In this document: piece after piece, positions 1 through 7,665 of the stretch | How the letters are laid out: each line of letters opens with the position of its first letter | How positions within the stretch are numbered: the stretch's first letter is position 1 | From: a virus | IMG/VR virus record: IMGVR_UViG_3300017917_005108 | Location: 1-64,000 of that record | Direction: 5' to 3' (one strand) | DNA: 64,000 nt | The notes under the pieces: model-generated | The model's database searches: none | Seen by the model: the letters and a program-made list of their open reading frames with translations, nothing else | Told to the model about the DNA's origin: nothing | Translations under genes and position numbers: made by a program

Positions 1-1
1 C

Positions 2-235
2 AATGCATGGACGGGTGGCACTGTATCAAACACCTTGGGTGAGTTTTTAGCCCAAGATAATCAGCTCACTTCCAGTGCTGTCAATTCAATTCTGGCAGCA
101 TTTGTTGCTGCAAATAAGACTACTGGAACCAGAATTTTAAATTTAGGAGGCACAGGCAATGCTGCACCCACAGGGGCAGGAATAACAGACAAAGCTACTC
201 TTGTGTCCAGAGGCTGGACAGTAACCACAAATTAA
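2..235 (+). CDS. C-terminal fragment of LRR-type adhesin-like protein (5' end outside window)
   Basis: The frame is open from the left edge to the TAA ending at 235, so only the last 77 residues or so are seen. The fragment has a short helical stretch (SSAVNSILAAFVAANK), then a Gly/Asn/Thr turn region, and ends in ATLVSRGWTVTTN. Tails of this kind ('...ATLxxxGWTVTTN') are familiar from the C-termini of leucine-rich-repeat surface proteins in phages and bacteria. That recognition is from memory, not from a search. The repeat part itself lies outside the window. The gene is convergent with the tmRNA gene, and the 47 bp between them show no clear terminator. Confidence 0.55.
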   Translation, partial: NAWTGGTVSNTLGEFLAQDNQLTSSAVNSILAAFVAANKTTGTRILNLGGTGNAAPTGAGITDKATLVSRGWTVTTN

Positions 236-282
236 TATGAAAATTTATTCCAATCAAAATGTAAATACAGAAAATAATGCAT

Positions 283-688
283 TGGAGCTGGCGGGAATTG
301 AACCCGCGTCTTGAATAATTTCACTCACAGGCACTACAAGTTTATTTTAGTTATAATTTCATGAGGATTAAACTAAACAAAAAGCCCTCATTCATAACAA
401 TTTTATACATACAATCTATTAATTGTTATAACCCAGATTATACGGAAACTAGTAACACGCTCCATTTTACAAGCTTCAATCTACAATGGAACGATTGAGC
501 TTAAACTAGCTCAAGTGTGGCTTCTGTGTCCACAAAGCCAGCTGCTGCAAGAATTGCATCAGCCTCTTCGAGACTCATAGCCATGTCGAAGTTGTCTTCG
601 GCATTTAATATGATTGCTATTTTATACTGGCATGCCCCAGTACTTGCACTCATGAACTCCACCATTCAATCGATACCTTTACAGCCCC
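283..688 (-). ncRNA. ssrA: Transfer-messenger RNA (tmRNA), one-piece, phage-encoded
   Basis: tmRNA rescues stalled ribosomes by acting first as alanyl-tRNA and then as mRNA for a degradation tag. Read on the minus strand, the 5' end GGGGCUG (688 down to 682) pairs in all seven positions with CAGCUCC at the 3' end (one G-U pair), leaving A as discriminator at 283. CCA is not encoded. The 3' part contains the canonical T-arm GACGCGGGUUCAAUUCCCGCC. The 5' part has the D-like segment followed by a GGGGCAUGCC block and AAAAUAGCAAUC just before the resume codon, as in bacterial ssrA. Length is about 406 nt. Order is normal, not circularly permuted as in alphaproteobacteria. A hairpin (UUGAGCU / AGCUCAA) holds the tag stop codon. 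Confidence 0.93.
501..617 (-). other. Predicted tmRNA tag reading frame (38 codons plus stop)
   Basis: The likely resume codon is GCA at 617-615, directly after AAAAUA, matching the AAUAGUC-GCA arrangement in E. coli. From there the frame runs 38 codons to UAA at 503-501. The peptide starts AIILNAEDNF, is strongly acidic in the middle (SLEEAD) and ends TLELV. Typical bacterial tags are 8-15 residues ending ALAA. The UAA lies in the loop of a downstream hairpin, as expected for helix 5, which supports this frame. The resume codon is inferred from position only. The same frame is open upstream to an ATG at 653, giving 50 codons in all. Confidence 0.7.
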
Positions 689-706
689 ATTGAGAAAGAA
701 CTATAG

Positions 707-735
707 TTGATTATATTTTATGCGCATTATATAAT
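707..735 (+). promoter_or_regulatory. Sigma70-type promoter for the GDP-mannose dehydratase gene
   Basis: TTGATT (707-712) and a perfect TATAAT (730-735) are separated by 17 bp, and the ATG follows at 747. This suggests host-type early or middle transcription, unlike the late octamers elsewhere. The -10 sits in the palindrome ATTATATAAT (726-735), so a TATAAT also faces the tmRNA gene on the minus strand, although no good -35 is visible there. Confidence 0.6.
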
Positions 736-746
736 CAAGTATATTT

Positions 747-1757
747 ATGGCGAAGAAAGCTTTGGTCACAGGTATAACAGGTCAAGATGGGTCCTATTTA
801 GCAGAATTACTCTTAGAAAAAGGTTATGAAGTGCATGGTCTTATAAGAAGGTCTTCATCTTTTAATACAGATAGAATAGAACACCTCTATAGGGACAAAC
901 ATCAAAAAGATACTAAACTATTTTTACATTATGGGGATTTAAGTGATAGTAATGTGCTAATAAAATTGCTGGAAAAGATAAAACCTGATGAAATTTATAA
1001 TTTAGGTGCACAGAGTCATGTAAGAGTTAGCTTTGATATCCCTGAATATACAGGTGATGTTACAGGATTGGGTACAATTAGATTTTTAGATGCTATTTTA
1101 AATGTGTGCCCAACTGCAAAGTTTTATCAAGCCTCTAGTTCTGAAATGTTTGGTTTAGTTCAAGAAGTTCCACAAAGAGAAACAACACCTTTTTATCCAA
1201 GAAGTCCTTACGGTGCAGCCAAAGTATATTCTTACTGGATTACAGTTAATTATAGAGAAAGCTATGATTTGTTTGCTTGTAATGGTATTCTTTTTAACCA
1301 TGAAAGCCCTAGGAGAGGTGAAACCTTTGTTACACGTAAGATTACACGTGCTATAGCAAGAATTAAAGCAGGGTTGCAGGATAAACTATATCTTGGTAAT
1401 TTAGATGCAAAAAGAGATTGGGGTTATGCAAAAGATTATGTAGAAGCAATGTGGTTAATGTTGCAACAAGATAAGCCTGATGACTATGTTATTTCTACAA
1501 ATGAAACACATAGTGTGAGAGAGTTCTGTGAAAAAGCATTTGGTTATGCAGGGTTAGATTGGCAAAAATATGTTGCTTTTGATCCGGCTTATTTAAGACC
1601 TGCAGAAGTAGACTTATTAATAGGTGATTATTCAAAAGCAAAAAAACAGCTTGGATGGGAACCCAGGGTTAAGTTTGATGAATTAGTTAAAATTATGGTA
1701 GATGCTGATATTAATCAATTATCTAAAGAAATGTCTGGTAATAGCATTAGAATTTAA
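747..1757 (+). CDS. gmd: GDP-mannose 4,6-dehydratase
   Basis: An extended short-chain dehydrogenase that converts GDP-mannose to GDP-4-keto-6-deoxymannose, the precursor of GDP-fucose and related deoxysugars. The N-terminal Rossmann motif GITGQDG (residues 9-15) binds NADP. The catalytic Ser-Glu lies in SSSEMFG (around 130-136), and the Tyr/Lys pair is YGAAK (Y155, K159). At 336 residues it is close to the short form of the family (about 340-370). It has its own sigma70-like promoter and no Shine-Dalgarno sequence. Downstream genes are glycosyltransferases, so the sugar probably feeds a surface or virion glycan. The stop overlaps the convergent small membrane-protein gene by 4 nt. Confidence 0.93.
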   Translation: MAKKALVTGITGQDGSYLAELLLEKGYEVHGLIRRSSSFNTDRIEHLYRDKHQKDTKLFLHYGDLSDSNVLIKLLEKIKPDEIYNLGAQSHVRVSFDIPEYTGDVTGLGTIRFLDAILNVCPTAKFYQASSSEMFGLVQEVPQRETTPFYPRSPYGAAKVYSYWITVNYRESYDLFACNGILFNHESPRRGETFVTRKITRAIARIKAGLQDKLYLGNLDAKRDWGYAKDYVEAMWLMLQQDKPDDYVISTNETHSVREFCEKAFGYAGLDWQKYVAFDPAYLRPAEVDLLIGDYSKAKKQLGWEPRVKFDELVKIMVDADINQLSKEMSGNSIRI

Positions 1758-1981
1758 ACGTTTTTATCTACTATATCATCTATTCCATCTTTATTCTTAT
1801 CCTTAAATGATAGAGGATCTCTAACAAATATTTCTTTAGCGTTAAGAAATTCTTCACTTAATTCTTCATCTTTATCTAATATTATTTCATTATGGTTTTT
1901 TTTATACTGTATGAATTTTAATATCAACAGGCCTGCAGAGCTTATTAACATTAATACTAAGCTTATCTCTAAAATATTCAC
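1754..1981 (-). CDS. Small single-span membrane protein with EF-hand-like loop
   Basis: 75 residues starting at GTG (1981). Residues 5-25 or so form one hydrophobic helix, followed by KKNH and an acidic, charged tail. The last 15 residues contain [12 protein letters not shown], which has the D-x-[DN]-x-[DN]-G spacing of EF-hand or thrombospondin type-3 calcium loops. The N-terminus is probably in the membrane with the acidic tail outside it; topology is inferred. No family recognised. A late-type octamer lies exactly 5 nt upstream of the GTG, which supports both expression and this start. Confidence 0.6.
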   Translation of the reverse strand: MNILEISLVLMLISSAGLLILKFIQYKKNHNEIILDKDEELSEEFLNAKEIFVRDPLSFKDKNKDGIDDIVDKNV

Positions 1982-1986
1982 TATAA

Positions 1987-1994
1987 TATTTATT
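1987..1994 (-). promoter_or_regulatory. T4-type late promoter octamer AATAAATA
   Basis: AATAAATA, spacer TTATA (5 nt), then the GTG start of the small membrane-protein gene. With T4 geometry the +1 falls on the G of GTG. Confidence 0.6.
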
Positions 1995-2046
1995 CGGAGG
2001 TAAATAACATAATTGAATATCTAATTATAGGTAATAAATTTTAAAA

Positions 2047-3291
2047 GTGAAGATATTTGTACAGTTTGCTTCTTATAGAGATCCACAATTAGTACCAACA
2101 ATAGAAGATATGCTTGAAAAAGCTTATTACAAAGACATTTTTAATTTTGGTATATGTTGGCAGTATGGTGAAGATGAGGATACTACAAAGTATGATGGTA
2201 AAAGTAATTTTAGAATAAAAAAGCATCATTTTGATGAAAGTGGCGGTCTTGGGTGGGCAAGAAATATAACAAATCAGCTTTATAATGGTGAAGAATTAAC
2301 TTTACAATTAGATTCACATCATAGATTTGAAAAAGACTGGGATAAAGCTATGCTTGAGGATTACGAGCAAGCAAAAGGCATGGCAGAAAAGCCAATTATT
2401 TCAACGTATTGTACACCTTGGGAGCCTGATAAAAACATCTTTAACCCAACACCTTGTTTAATGTCTCAATATGAGTTTAGCAATGATAAATTATTAATGA
2501 GCAGACCTTATTATATTGGTGATTATAAATCTAGAAATAAAGTTATTAAAGCTAGAACATTATCAGGTCATTTCTTTTTAGTAGATGGTAAATTTATTTC
2601 TGAAGTACCTTATGATCCTGAGATATATTTCGGTGGATATACAGAAGAGACAACAATGAGTGTAAGAGCATTTACAAATGGTTATGATTTTTTTAGCCCA
2701 TATAGACAGTTAATATGGCATGAATATACCAGAAATTATAGAAAGAAGCATTGGGAAGATCATGGTACACAATCTAAAACAAAAAAGACAAGCGGTGAAA
2801 GAGATGTATATGCAAGAAACAAGACAAGACAAATGTTTGGTCAAGAACAACACAATATAGATATGAAAAGTTATGGATTAGGATCAGTGCGCTCCTTACA
2901 TGACTATGAAGTATATGGTGGGTTTGATTTTAAGAACTGCTTAATTCAAGAATATACTTTAAAAGTACAAGAGCCGCCAAACCCTTCAGATTGGGAGCAG
3001 CAGTTTATTACAAATGAATATAAAATGCAGGCTTTATGGGATAATACTAAAGTAAACAAAAAAGACAAAAAGCTGCAGTTTGTTGCAATTGGATTTTTAA
3101 ATAAATCTGGTATAGAGTTAAAAAGAGTAGATCTTAATCAGCAAAATGATCCAGAAGTTATAGTATCTGCAAAAAACAATTATATAACAGAATTAAAGAC
3201 AAAGGATAAGCCTGAAAAATGGGTTCTTCATCCTTACTATGAGGGTGAAGGTTGGGGTGAGCGTCAGGAAGGTTCTATTAAATTCTTATAA
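2047..3291 (+). CDS. GT60-like GlcNAc transferase (Skp1 hydroxyproline GlcNAc-transferase family)
   Basis: 414 residues from a GTG start. The N-terminus (IFVQFASYRDPQL) and the block GGLGWARNITNQLYNGEE followed by LQLDSHHRF (D89-S-H91) match the GlcNAc glycosyltransferase family named after eukaryotic [Skp1]-hydroxyproline GlcNAc transferase, in which DxH takes the place of DxD for metal and UDP-sugar binding. Bacterial and phage members probably decorate surface glycans or proteins; the acceptor is unknown. Residues 130-230 or so continue the catalytic domain, and the C-terminal 130 residues are less recognisable. The gene ends convergently with the FkbM methyltransferase gene (14 nt overlap). 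Confidence 0.8.
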   Translation: MKIFVQFASYRDPQLVPTIEDMLEKAYYKDIFNFGICWQYGEDEDTTKYDGKSNFRIKKHHFDESGGLGWARNITNQLYNGEELTLQLDSHHRFEKDWDKAMLEDYEQAKGMAEKPIISTYCTPWEPDKNIFNPTPCLMSQYEFSNDKLLMSRPYYIGDYKSRNKVIKARTLSGHFFLVDGKFISEVPYDPEIYFGGYTEETTMSVRAFTNGYDFFSPYRQLIWHEYTRNYRKKHWEDHGTQSKTKKTSGERDVYARNKTRQMFGQEQHNIDMKSYGLGSVRSLHDYEVYGGFDFKNCLIQEYTLKVQEPPNPSDWEQQFITNEYKMQALWDNTKVNKKDKKLQFVAIGFLNKSGIELKRVDLNQQNDPEVIVSAKNNYITELKTKDKPEKWVLHPYYEGEGWGERQEGSIKFL

Positions 3292-3994
3292 AATGGTAAT
3301 CAGCATCAGGTCCGTTACCACAGAAATACCTTTCTCTACATTCAGAAAAGATAACTGTTGGGTCAACCAATTTAAAGCCTAATGATTCAATAAAAGGAAT
3401 ACTTTCATTAACTTGCTTAGCCCCTAAATTGTACTCAACATGCTGTAATTCAATAATTAAGTGTTTTGTGTCTTTTAGGGTATTCCTCATACCATTTAAA
3501 ATATCAATCTCAGCTCCTTGTACATCTATTTTAACAAAATCAGGCAGTGGAAAATTTTTCTGTAATACTGCAGTATCAATAGTGGTAGTAATTCTTTTTG
3601 ATTCGTGCTCTTTATCATATATCTTTTCTGCAGCAGGTGAAAATTTTGAATTTTCCTTGTAATAGGAATTACCACCAAGGTAAAGAGGGTGTTCATAAAA
3701 TGTTACTTCGTTATTATCTTGATTACTAAAAACTCCCAACTGATAATCTATTCCATAATCTTTATAAAAATCTTCTACTTCTCTTAAAGCTTCAAATGCA
3801 ATAATTTTTGCATTTGGCCATAGTGTTTTAGCGTTTTTTGCCCAATGAAGAACCGCTGAACCTATATCATATATAACTGTTGGTTCAAAGTTTAAAATAT
3901 TTTTAATACCTTGTAAGTAATCTATACTTTTTTGTGGTATATTACCATCTTTATGTAACGTTTTATAATAATGTGTTAAATTACTATCTATCAT
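3278..3994 (-). CDS. FkbM-family SAM-dependent methyltransferase
   Basis: 238 residues. The SAM-binding motif I is YDIGSA (42-47), followed by the acidic turn AFEAL (66-70). The family signature DFVKIDVQGAE lies at 152-162, and a downstream IIELQHVEYN strand completes the FkbM fold. FkbM enzymes O-methylate sugars or polyketides, and in phage glycan loci they usually methylate sugars. Its ATG overlaps the TGA of the upstream glycosyltransferase (ATGA), so the two are translationally coupled. The substrate is not deducible. Confidence 0.85.
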   Translation of the reverse strand: MIDSNLTHYYKTLHKDGNIPQKSIDYLQGIKNILNFEPTVIYDIGSAVLHWAKNAKTLWPNAKIIAFEALREVEDFYKDYGIDYQLGVFSNQDNNEVTFYEHPLYLGGNSYYKENSKFSPAAEKIYDKEHESKRITTTIDTAVLQKNFPLPDFVKIDVQGAEIDILNGMRNTLKDTKHLIIELQHVEYNLGAKQVNESIPFIESLGFKLVDPTVIFSECRERYFCGNGPDADYHFIRI

Positions 3995-5169
3995 AAGAAA
4001 TTATTTAAAAAGCTTTCCCACATAGAGCCAATTTTATTTAAATTAAATTTGTCTAATACATATTCTCTACCTTTTATTTGTTTCTCTTCTTTTAAATTAG
4101 GATTATCTTCTAAAAACTTAATTTTATCTACTATGTTTGATGTTATTTTAAACTTACCTTCATAATCTTTAGAGAGAGGCTCCGCTTGCATTTTTTGAAC
4201 ATCAACCCCTTCTGGAAAATCTAACCAATGACACAATCCATCAAAATTTTCTGGTAATGCTCCCAAAGGATATGTTAATACAGATGTACCTAGCGCTAGT
4301 GCTTCTGCAACTACACAAGAGAAGGTATCCTTATGTACATCCTGGTATGGTGTATATAGAGGGTAAATAAAATATTCACTTTCTGCTAAATGGTGAAATA
4401 GAGTTTCCTTATCTACACCATTATGAATGTGAAAAAAATCATCTTGATGTGCATGAATTACCATTAGATAGTCAAACGCATGAAATTCTTTATCAGGATA
4501 GGGCAAACGTCTAACAGATTCAATCGCTACATTACCTCCTCTTGGCCAAGAAGCATGAAAAATAAACTTATGTTTTTTTCTTTGAATGTTTTTAGACAAT
4601 GTCTTAGTTATTATCTCATCAAAAACAGGATTAGGTATCAATGATCTCTCTGTAGGTACTTTAACATTATTAAATATTGCCTGAACTATAGGCTCTGTAC
4701 AACTCTTTTCCCAATTAGAAATATTAACTATTCCTAATTTTAGGTTATGTTTATTTACATAATTAATAATTTCACCCATTCCATATAACCACTGCATGTG
4801 ACACCAGTAAATTAAACCTTTGGTTATGGTAACTGGAAGGTTTTCATAATTATGAAACCAAAGACTATTAACTAAAATATCAAAAGTTTTGTTTTCAACA
4901 TTTTCAAACTTAAAGTTTGAATAAGTAACACCATTAGAAACTGTTCCCCATTGAAATGTACTGCCATTTTTTCTTAAATTATTTTCTAACTGAGGTTCTA
5001 ATTCATCTGAAACAATAACTACTTCGTGCCCCTTAGATGCGAGATGTTCTGCAACTAAAATAGTACTTGTATCAGTTCCTGAAGCTCCTCCCCCACCGTT
5101 TCTAATAGTATCTCCAGTAAGGTAGTTGCTTCTCCTACTGTTTCCTAGGAGCGTGAATAATATTCTCAC
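3991..5169 (-). CDS. GT4-like glycosyltransferase
   Basis: 392 residues, GTG start placed immediately after the TAA of the upstream gene. A Gly-rich N-terminal segment (NGGGGASGTD, about 24-33) is followed by AEHLASKGHEV, as in GT-B glycosyltransferases. The second half has the strand KFIFHASWPRGG and a nucleotide-sugar-binding region SCVVAEALALGTSV in the position of the GT4 E-x7-E motif. It probably transfers a sugar from a nucleotide donor to a surface glycan. It is followed by the overlapping FkbM methyltransferase gene, forming a two-step sugar transfer and methylation pair. Confidence 0.75.
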   Translation of the reverse strand: MRILFTLLGNSRRSNYLTGDTIRNGGGGASGTDTSTILVAEHLASKGHEVVIVSDELEPQLENNLRKNGSTFQWGTVSNGVTYSNFKFENVENKTFDILVNSLWFHNYENLPVTITKGLIYWCHMQWLYGMGEIINYVNKHNLKLGIVNISNWEKSCTEPIVQAIFNNVKVPTERSLIPNPVFDEIITKTLSKNIQRKKHKFIFHASWPRGGNVAIESVRRLPYPDKEFHAFDYLMVIHAHQDDFFHIHNGVDKETLFHHLAESEYFIYPLYTPYQDVHKDTFSCVVAEALALGTSVLTYPLGALPENFDGLCHWLDFPEGVDVQKMQAEPLSKDYEGKFKITSNIVDKIKFLEDNPNLKEEKQIKGREYVLDKFNLNKIGSMWESFLNNFL

Positions 5170-5529
5170 TTATTTTAAAGTTAAAAGATACTTTAATCTG
5201 TTTAAAACAGCTTTCATTTCATCTCGGATATTAAGAAGATCGCTATCTTTATTATTATCAAACTCATTAGAAAGATTATCCAGAAAATCTATTCCGCTAT
5301 CTATAAATCCTATATAATCGGGGTCAAAATTTGATAGAGTTATATTATACTTTAGTTTTGCTTTTGGCTTACCGTATTTACCAGAATATACCTCTACAAA
5401 CTCATCAACTAAATCATTTAAATCTTCATATGCTTTACCAAAGGCTTTATGCTGAGCGTATGTATCTGATTGCCAATGAAATATACGTAATTGTTCTACA
5501 AGAGAGATAAAAGGGTTTATTAACGTCAC
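5170..5529 (-). CDS. DUF5856-like helical protein, possibly Dps/ferritin-like fold
   Basis: 119 residues, GTG start. Residues 14-46 read like helix A/B of Dps proteins: LRIFHWQSDTY, then H27, and a run AYEDLNDLVDEFVE. The second half is also helical (FIDSGIDFLDNL ... LNIRDEMKAVLNRLKYLL). Marine T4-like phages carry a small protein of this kind, which I recall as DUF5856. The ferritin-like assignment is inference, and full ferroxidase ligands are not evident. It is the first gene of the run into the GT4 and FkbM genes, with a late octamer 5 nt before its GTG. Confidence 0.6.
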   Translation of the reverse strand: MTLINPFISLVEQLRIFHWQSDTYAQHKAFGKAYEDLNDLVDEFVEVYSGKYGKPKAKLKYNITLSNFDPDYIGFIDSGIDFLDNLSNEFDNNKDSDLLNIRDEMKAVLNRLKYLLTLK

Positions 5530-5534
5530 GTAAT

Positions 5535-5542
5535 TATTTATT
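5535..5542 (-). promoter_or_regulatory. T4-type late promoter octamer AATAAATA
   Basis: AATAAATA, spacer ATTAC (5 nt), then the GTG of the DUF5856-like gene. It probably drives the three-gene run through the GT4 and FkbM genes. Confidence 0.6.
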
Positions 5543-5568
5543 GTTTATGAATAAAATACAATATTTTT

Positions 5569-5576
5569 GCTAAATA
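5569..5576 (+). promoter_or_regulatory. T4-type late promoter octamer GCTAAATA
   Basis: GCTAAATA, spacer ATTAT (5 nt), then ATG at 5582. This decides the start of the following gene in favour of 5582 over the in-frame TTG at 5567. Confidence 0.55.
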
Positions 5577-5581
5577 ATTAT

Positions 5582-5884
5582 ATGAAGTTGAATCTCAACA
5601 TTCAAGATAGACACATAAATGAGGGGCTTCAAGGAGAACCTACCGGATGCGCAATAGCTAGAGCATTAAAAGACAAGATCAATAATATTGTCGATGTAGG
5701 TGTATTTCCTAGCCACTTTTTTGTCTCTATCAAGAAAAACAAAAGAGTTCAATATTATACAGGTAAGCTACCAAAAATTGCTTCAAACTTTATAAAAAAG
5801 TTTGATAGAAATAAGGAACAAGCTACACCGTTTAAAATGACTCTTACAGCTAAATCTACTACAAAAACCTTAGCAACTATATAA
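5582..5884 (+). CDS. Conserved-looking hypothetical protein (100 aa)
   Basis: I do not recognise this protein. It is a small basic protein (MKLNLNIQDRHINEGLQGE...) ending TKTLATI. It has a compact N-terminal half with GCAIARALKDKI, then a beta-like segment HFFVSIKKNKRVQYYTGKLP, and a Lys-rich C-terminus. No signal peptide or membrane segment. The start at 5582 is chosen because an octamer ending TAAATA lies exactly 5 nt upstream. It is convergent with the next minus-strand gene, with only 4 nt between stops. Confidence 0.6.
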   Translation: MKLNLNIQDRHINEGLQGEPTGCAIARALKDKINNIVDVGVFPSHFFVSIKKNKRVQYYTGKLPKIASNFIKKFDRNKEQATPFKMTLTAKSTTKTLATI

Positions 5885-5888
5885 GTTG

Positions 5889-6329
5889 TTATTTTAGTAG
5901 AGGGGCATTAAAGGCTTTGCAAAGAAGCGATGTAACATCTTTTTCTTTTACACCTTCGTAAGCCTCGTAATCACCATAAGGATCATTAGAAGTAGTAGTA
6001 ATTGAAAGAGGAAGTTTTTTTACTTTATCTAAAATAAGAAGTAAGAGTTGGTTTAAAACAACATCACTATAAGCAGAATCAACAAACTCTTTTATATTTT
6101 GGTAATTAAATTTACCACTCAAATCACTTATAGGATTTGCATACATTCCAAATACATAATGAGGAAGATATTTTACAGTCATTGCAGCACAGTCTTTAAT
6201 AACATGATAAGCAGCAGGGTTTTGTATAGTTACACCACTGTCAGGTGTATCAGAACATTTTTGAGCAGGGCTATATAATTTTGCCTCTTTTAACGGTGAG
6301 TTTTCAATTATAATATCTAGGAAACGCAT
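5889..6329 (-). CDS. Hypothetical protein (146 aa)
   Basis: No family recognised. The N-terminus MRFLDIIIENSPLKEA resembles the short amphipathic leader that begins many T4-like marine phage head or accessory proteins. The middle is helical, with LLLLILDKVKKLPL, and it ends VTSLLCKAFNAPLLK. It is soluble in appearance with no clear metal site. It follows the dCMP deaminase gene by 4 nt, and a late octamer overlaps that boundary, so it may have its own late transcript in addition to read-through. Confidence 0.55.
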   Translation of the reverse strand: MRFLDIIIENSPLKEAKLYSPAQKCSDTPDSGVTIQNPAAYHVIKDCAAMTVKYLPHYVFGMYANPISDLSGKFNYQNIKEFVDSAYSDVVLNQLLLLILDKVKKLPLSITTTSNDPYGDYEAYEGVKEKDVTSLLCKAFNAPLLK

Positions 6330-6333
6330 AAAA

Positions 6334-6747
6334 CTATTTAATATGATCTACCGCAATGCCAGCTTTCTTAAGAAGATCAATTCCAGAATTAATTCTATAA
6401 TACTCTGAGAAAACAACCCTCTTTACTTTCGCCTGAATTAATAATTTAGAACATTCAAAGCAAGGAGAAAGAGTAATGTAAACTGTAGCATCTTTACTTG
6501 ATTGTGTACTAGTGGCTAACTTCATTAATGCATTACTCTCAGCGTGTAAAACCTCTGGTCTTGTTACAAAATTTTCATCTTCACAGGAATTATTAAAACC
6601 ACTTGGTGTACCATTATAACCATCGCTAATTATTTGGTGATCTCTTACTACAAGACAACCAACCTGCATTCTTTTAGCTCTGCTAAGTTGACTCCAGGTC
6701 TTAGCAATTTCTAAATATTTTCTATCAAGAAGAAGCTGGTCTGCCAT
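6334..6747 (-). CDS. dCMP deaminase
   Basis: 137 residues of the zinc cytidine/deoxycytidylate deaminase fold. The zinc ligands and catalytic Glu are HAE (H68, E70) and SPCFEC (C96, C99). SDGYNGTPSGFNN (41-53) is the dCMP deaminase substrate loop. The enzyme turns dCMP into dUMP for thymidylate synthesis, which suits an AT-rich phage and complements the dUTPase at 55.8 kb. Its start overlaps the end of the upstream nuclease gene by 23 nt, so the two are probably co-translated. Confidence 0.9.
   Translation of the reverse strand: MADQLLLDRKYLEIAKTWSQLSRAKRMQVGCLVVRDHQIISDGYNGTPSGFNNSCEDENFVTRPEVLHAESNALMKLATSTQSSKDATVYITLSPCFECSKLLIQAKVKRVVFSEYYRINSGIDLLKKAGIAVDHIK
6335..6342 (-). promoter_or_regulatory. 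T4-type late promoter octamer ATTAAATA
   Basis: ATTAAATA, spacer GTTTT (5 nt), then ATG at 6329. The octamer lies over the last codons of the upstream dCMP deaminase gene. Confidence 0.5.
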
Positions 6748-7408
6748 AGCTAAGCATTTTCATTATATCTGAAAACATATAAGGTGTATAATAAAGTTCA
6801 AATTTATTATCACTATTAAGGTAAACAACTCCTAGTTTACCAACAATCTTACCTGTCATTGTATGATACATGAATGCATATAAGGAAAGTTGTAAGCTAT
6901 AAATGTTGTACTCACACTCACTTAAATGACCAATAGGGTCTAACAGAAAAGACTTATAATTAGAGACTAGGTTAAATCTTTTATTTGTCTTAAAATCATA
7001 TACGTTAAATGTATTACCTAGATCTTCAATTACATCAGCAGTACCTGCTATTCTATAAACATGGTTATAAACAAGTTCTTCGCATTTAGACTTCTTACTA
7101 TCATATAAATTCAGACTAATGAGAGAATCAATTATATCCTTATGCTCCGGGTCTATATCACCTGTTTTATTAAAGATATCAATTACATCATGTATCTTAC
7201 TACCTCTAGTTTTGCTTTGAGCATTCATAGTATTCCACCTCTTCTTTATTTCATCAGGAGAAACACCTTCTTTATCTGCAACTTTTTTAGCAAAAAATTC
7301 TGAATCAAACTTCTTTTTAAATTTATTAATTAAAGTTGTAGCAGATGTGTATTCTATATCTGTAAAGATGTTTTTGTAAGTGTGAGATATCTTATCAAAT
7401 TTTAGCAT
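6725..7408 (-). CDS. PD-(D/E)XK superfamily nuclease, RecB-like
   Basis: 227 residues. The order of motifs fits RecB-type exonuclease domains: an N-terminal helix with SKTRGSKIHDVIDIF (H73), Glu at 110-111, then GTADVIEDL (D125), and the core YDFKTNK (D138, K140). A YSLQLSLYAFMY helix follows, as the conserved QLxxY helix does in this family. Probably a single-strand DNA exonuclease or recombination nuclease; phage members are used in DNA processing. It is followed by the overlapping dCMP deaminase gene. Exact specificity cannot be read from sequence. Confidence 0.75.
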   Translation of the reverse strand: MLKFDKISHTYKNIFTDIEYTSATTLINKFKKKFDSEFFAKKVADKEGVSPDEIKKRWNTMNAQSKTRGSKIHDVIDIFNKTGDIDPEHKDIIDSLISLNLYDSKKSKCEELVYNHVYRIAGTADVIEDLGNTFNVYDFKTNKRFNLVSNYKSFLLDPIGHLSECEYNIYSLQLSLYAFMYHTMTGKIVGKLGVVYLNSDNKFELYYTPYMFSDIMKMLSYGRPASS

Positions 7409-7430
7409 ATCTCATTATAAATGAGACTGT

Positions 7431-7658
7431 TTATGAATCAACTCTTGCTTTAACTAATACATAAGCAACAGTAAAACTATTTGAAATAGCTTGTTTGAAA
7501 GTAAGCTTGAATCCTATGCTTGTAAGTTTTTTATCTAAAACATCAAACCATTCTTTAGATACGCTAACTAAAATTGAATGATTCTTTTTATCAATAAGAA
7601 CTGTATCTGTAAACTCTTCACAGATTGCTTGTATGTAGCTAATGTATGACGTTGCCAT
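7431..7658 (-). CDS. Hypothetical protein (75 aa)
   Basis: A small soluble alpha/beta protein (MATSYISYIQAICEEF ... VLVKARVDS) with no family recognised. A late-type octamer lies 7 nt upstream of the ATG. It sits in the run of small minus-strand genes that leads to the nuclease and dCMP deaminase genes. Confidence 0.5.
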   Translation of the reverse strand: MATSYISYIQAICEEFTDTVLIDKKNHSILVSVSKEWFDVLDKKLTSIGFKLTFKQAISNSFTVAYVLVKARVDS

Positions 7659-7665
7659 ACATTAA

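Noticed and set aside
283-310. Reading the GGCGGGAATTGAACCCGCGTC stretch as an ordinary tRNA
   Set aside because: The T-arm and acceptor belong to a tmRNA: the partner acceptor strand lies 380 nt away and no anticodon arm is present.
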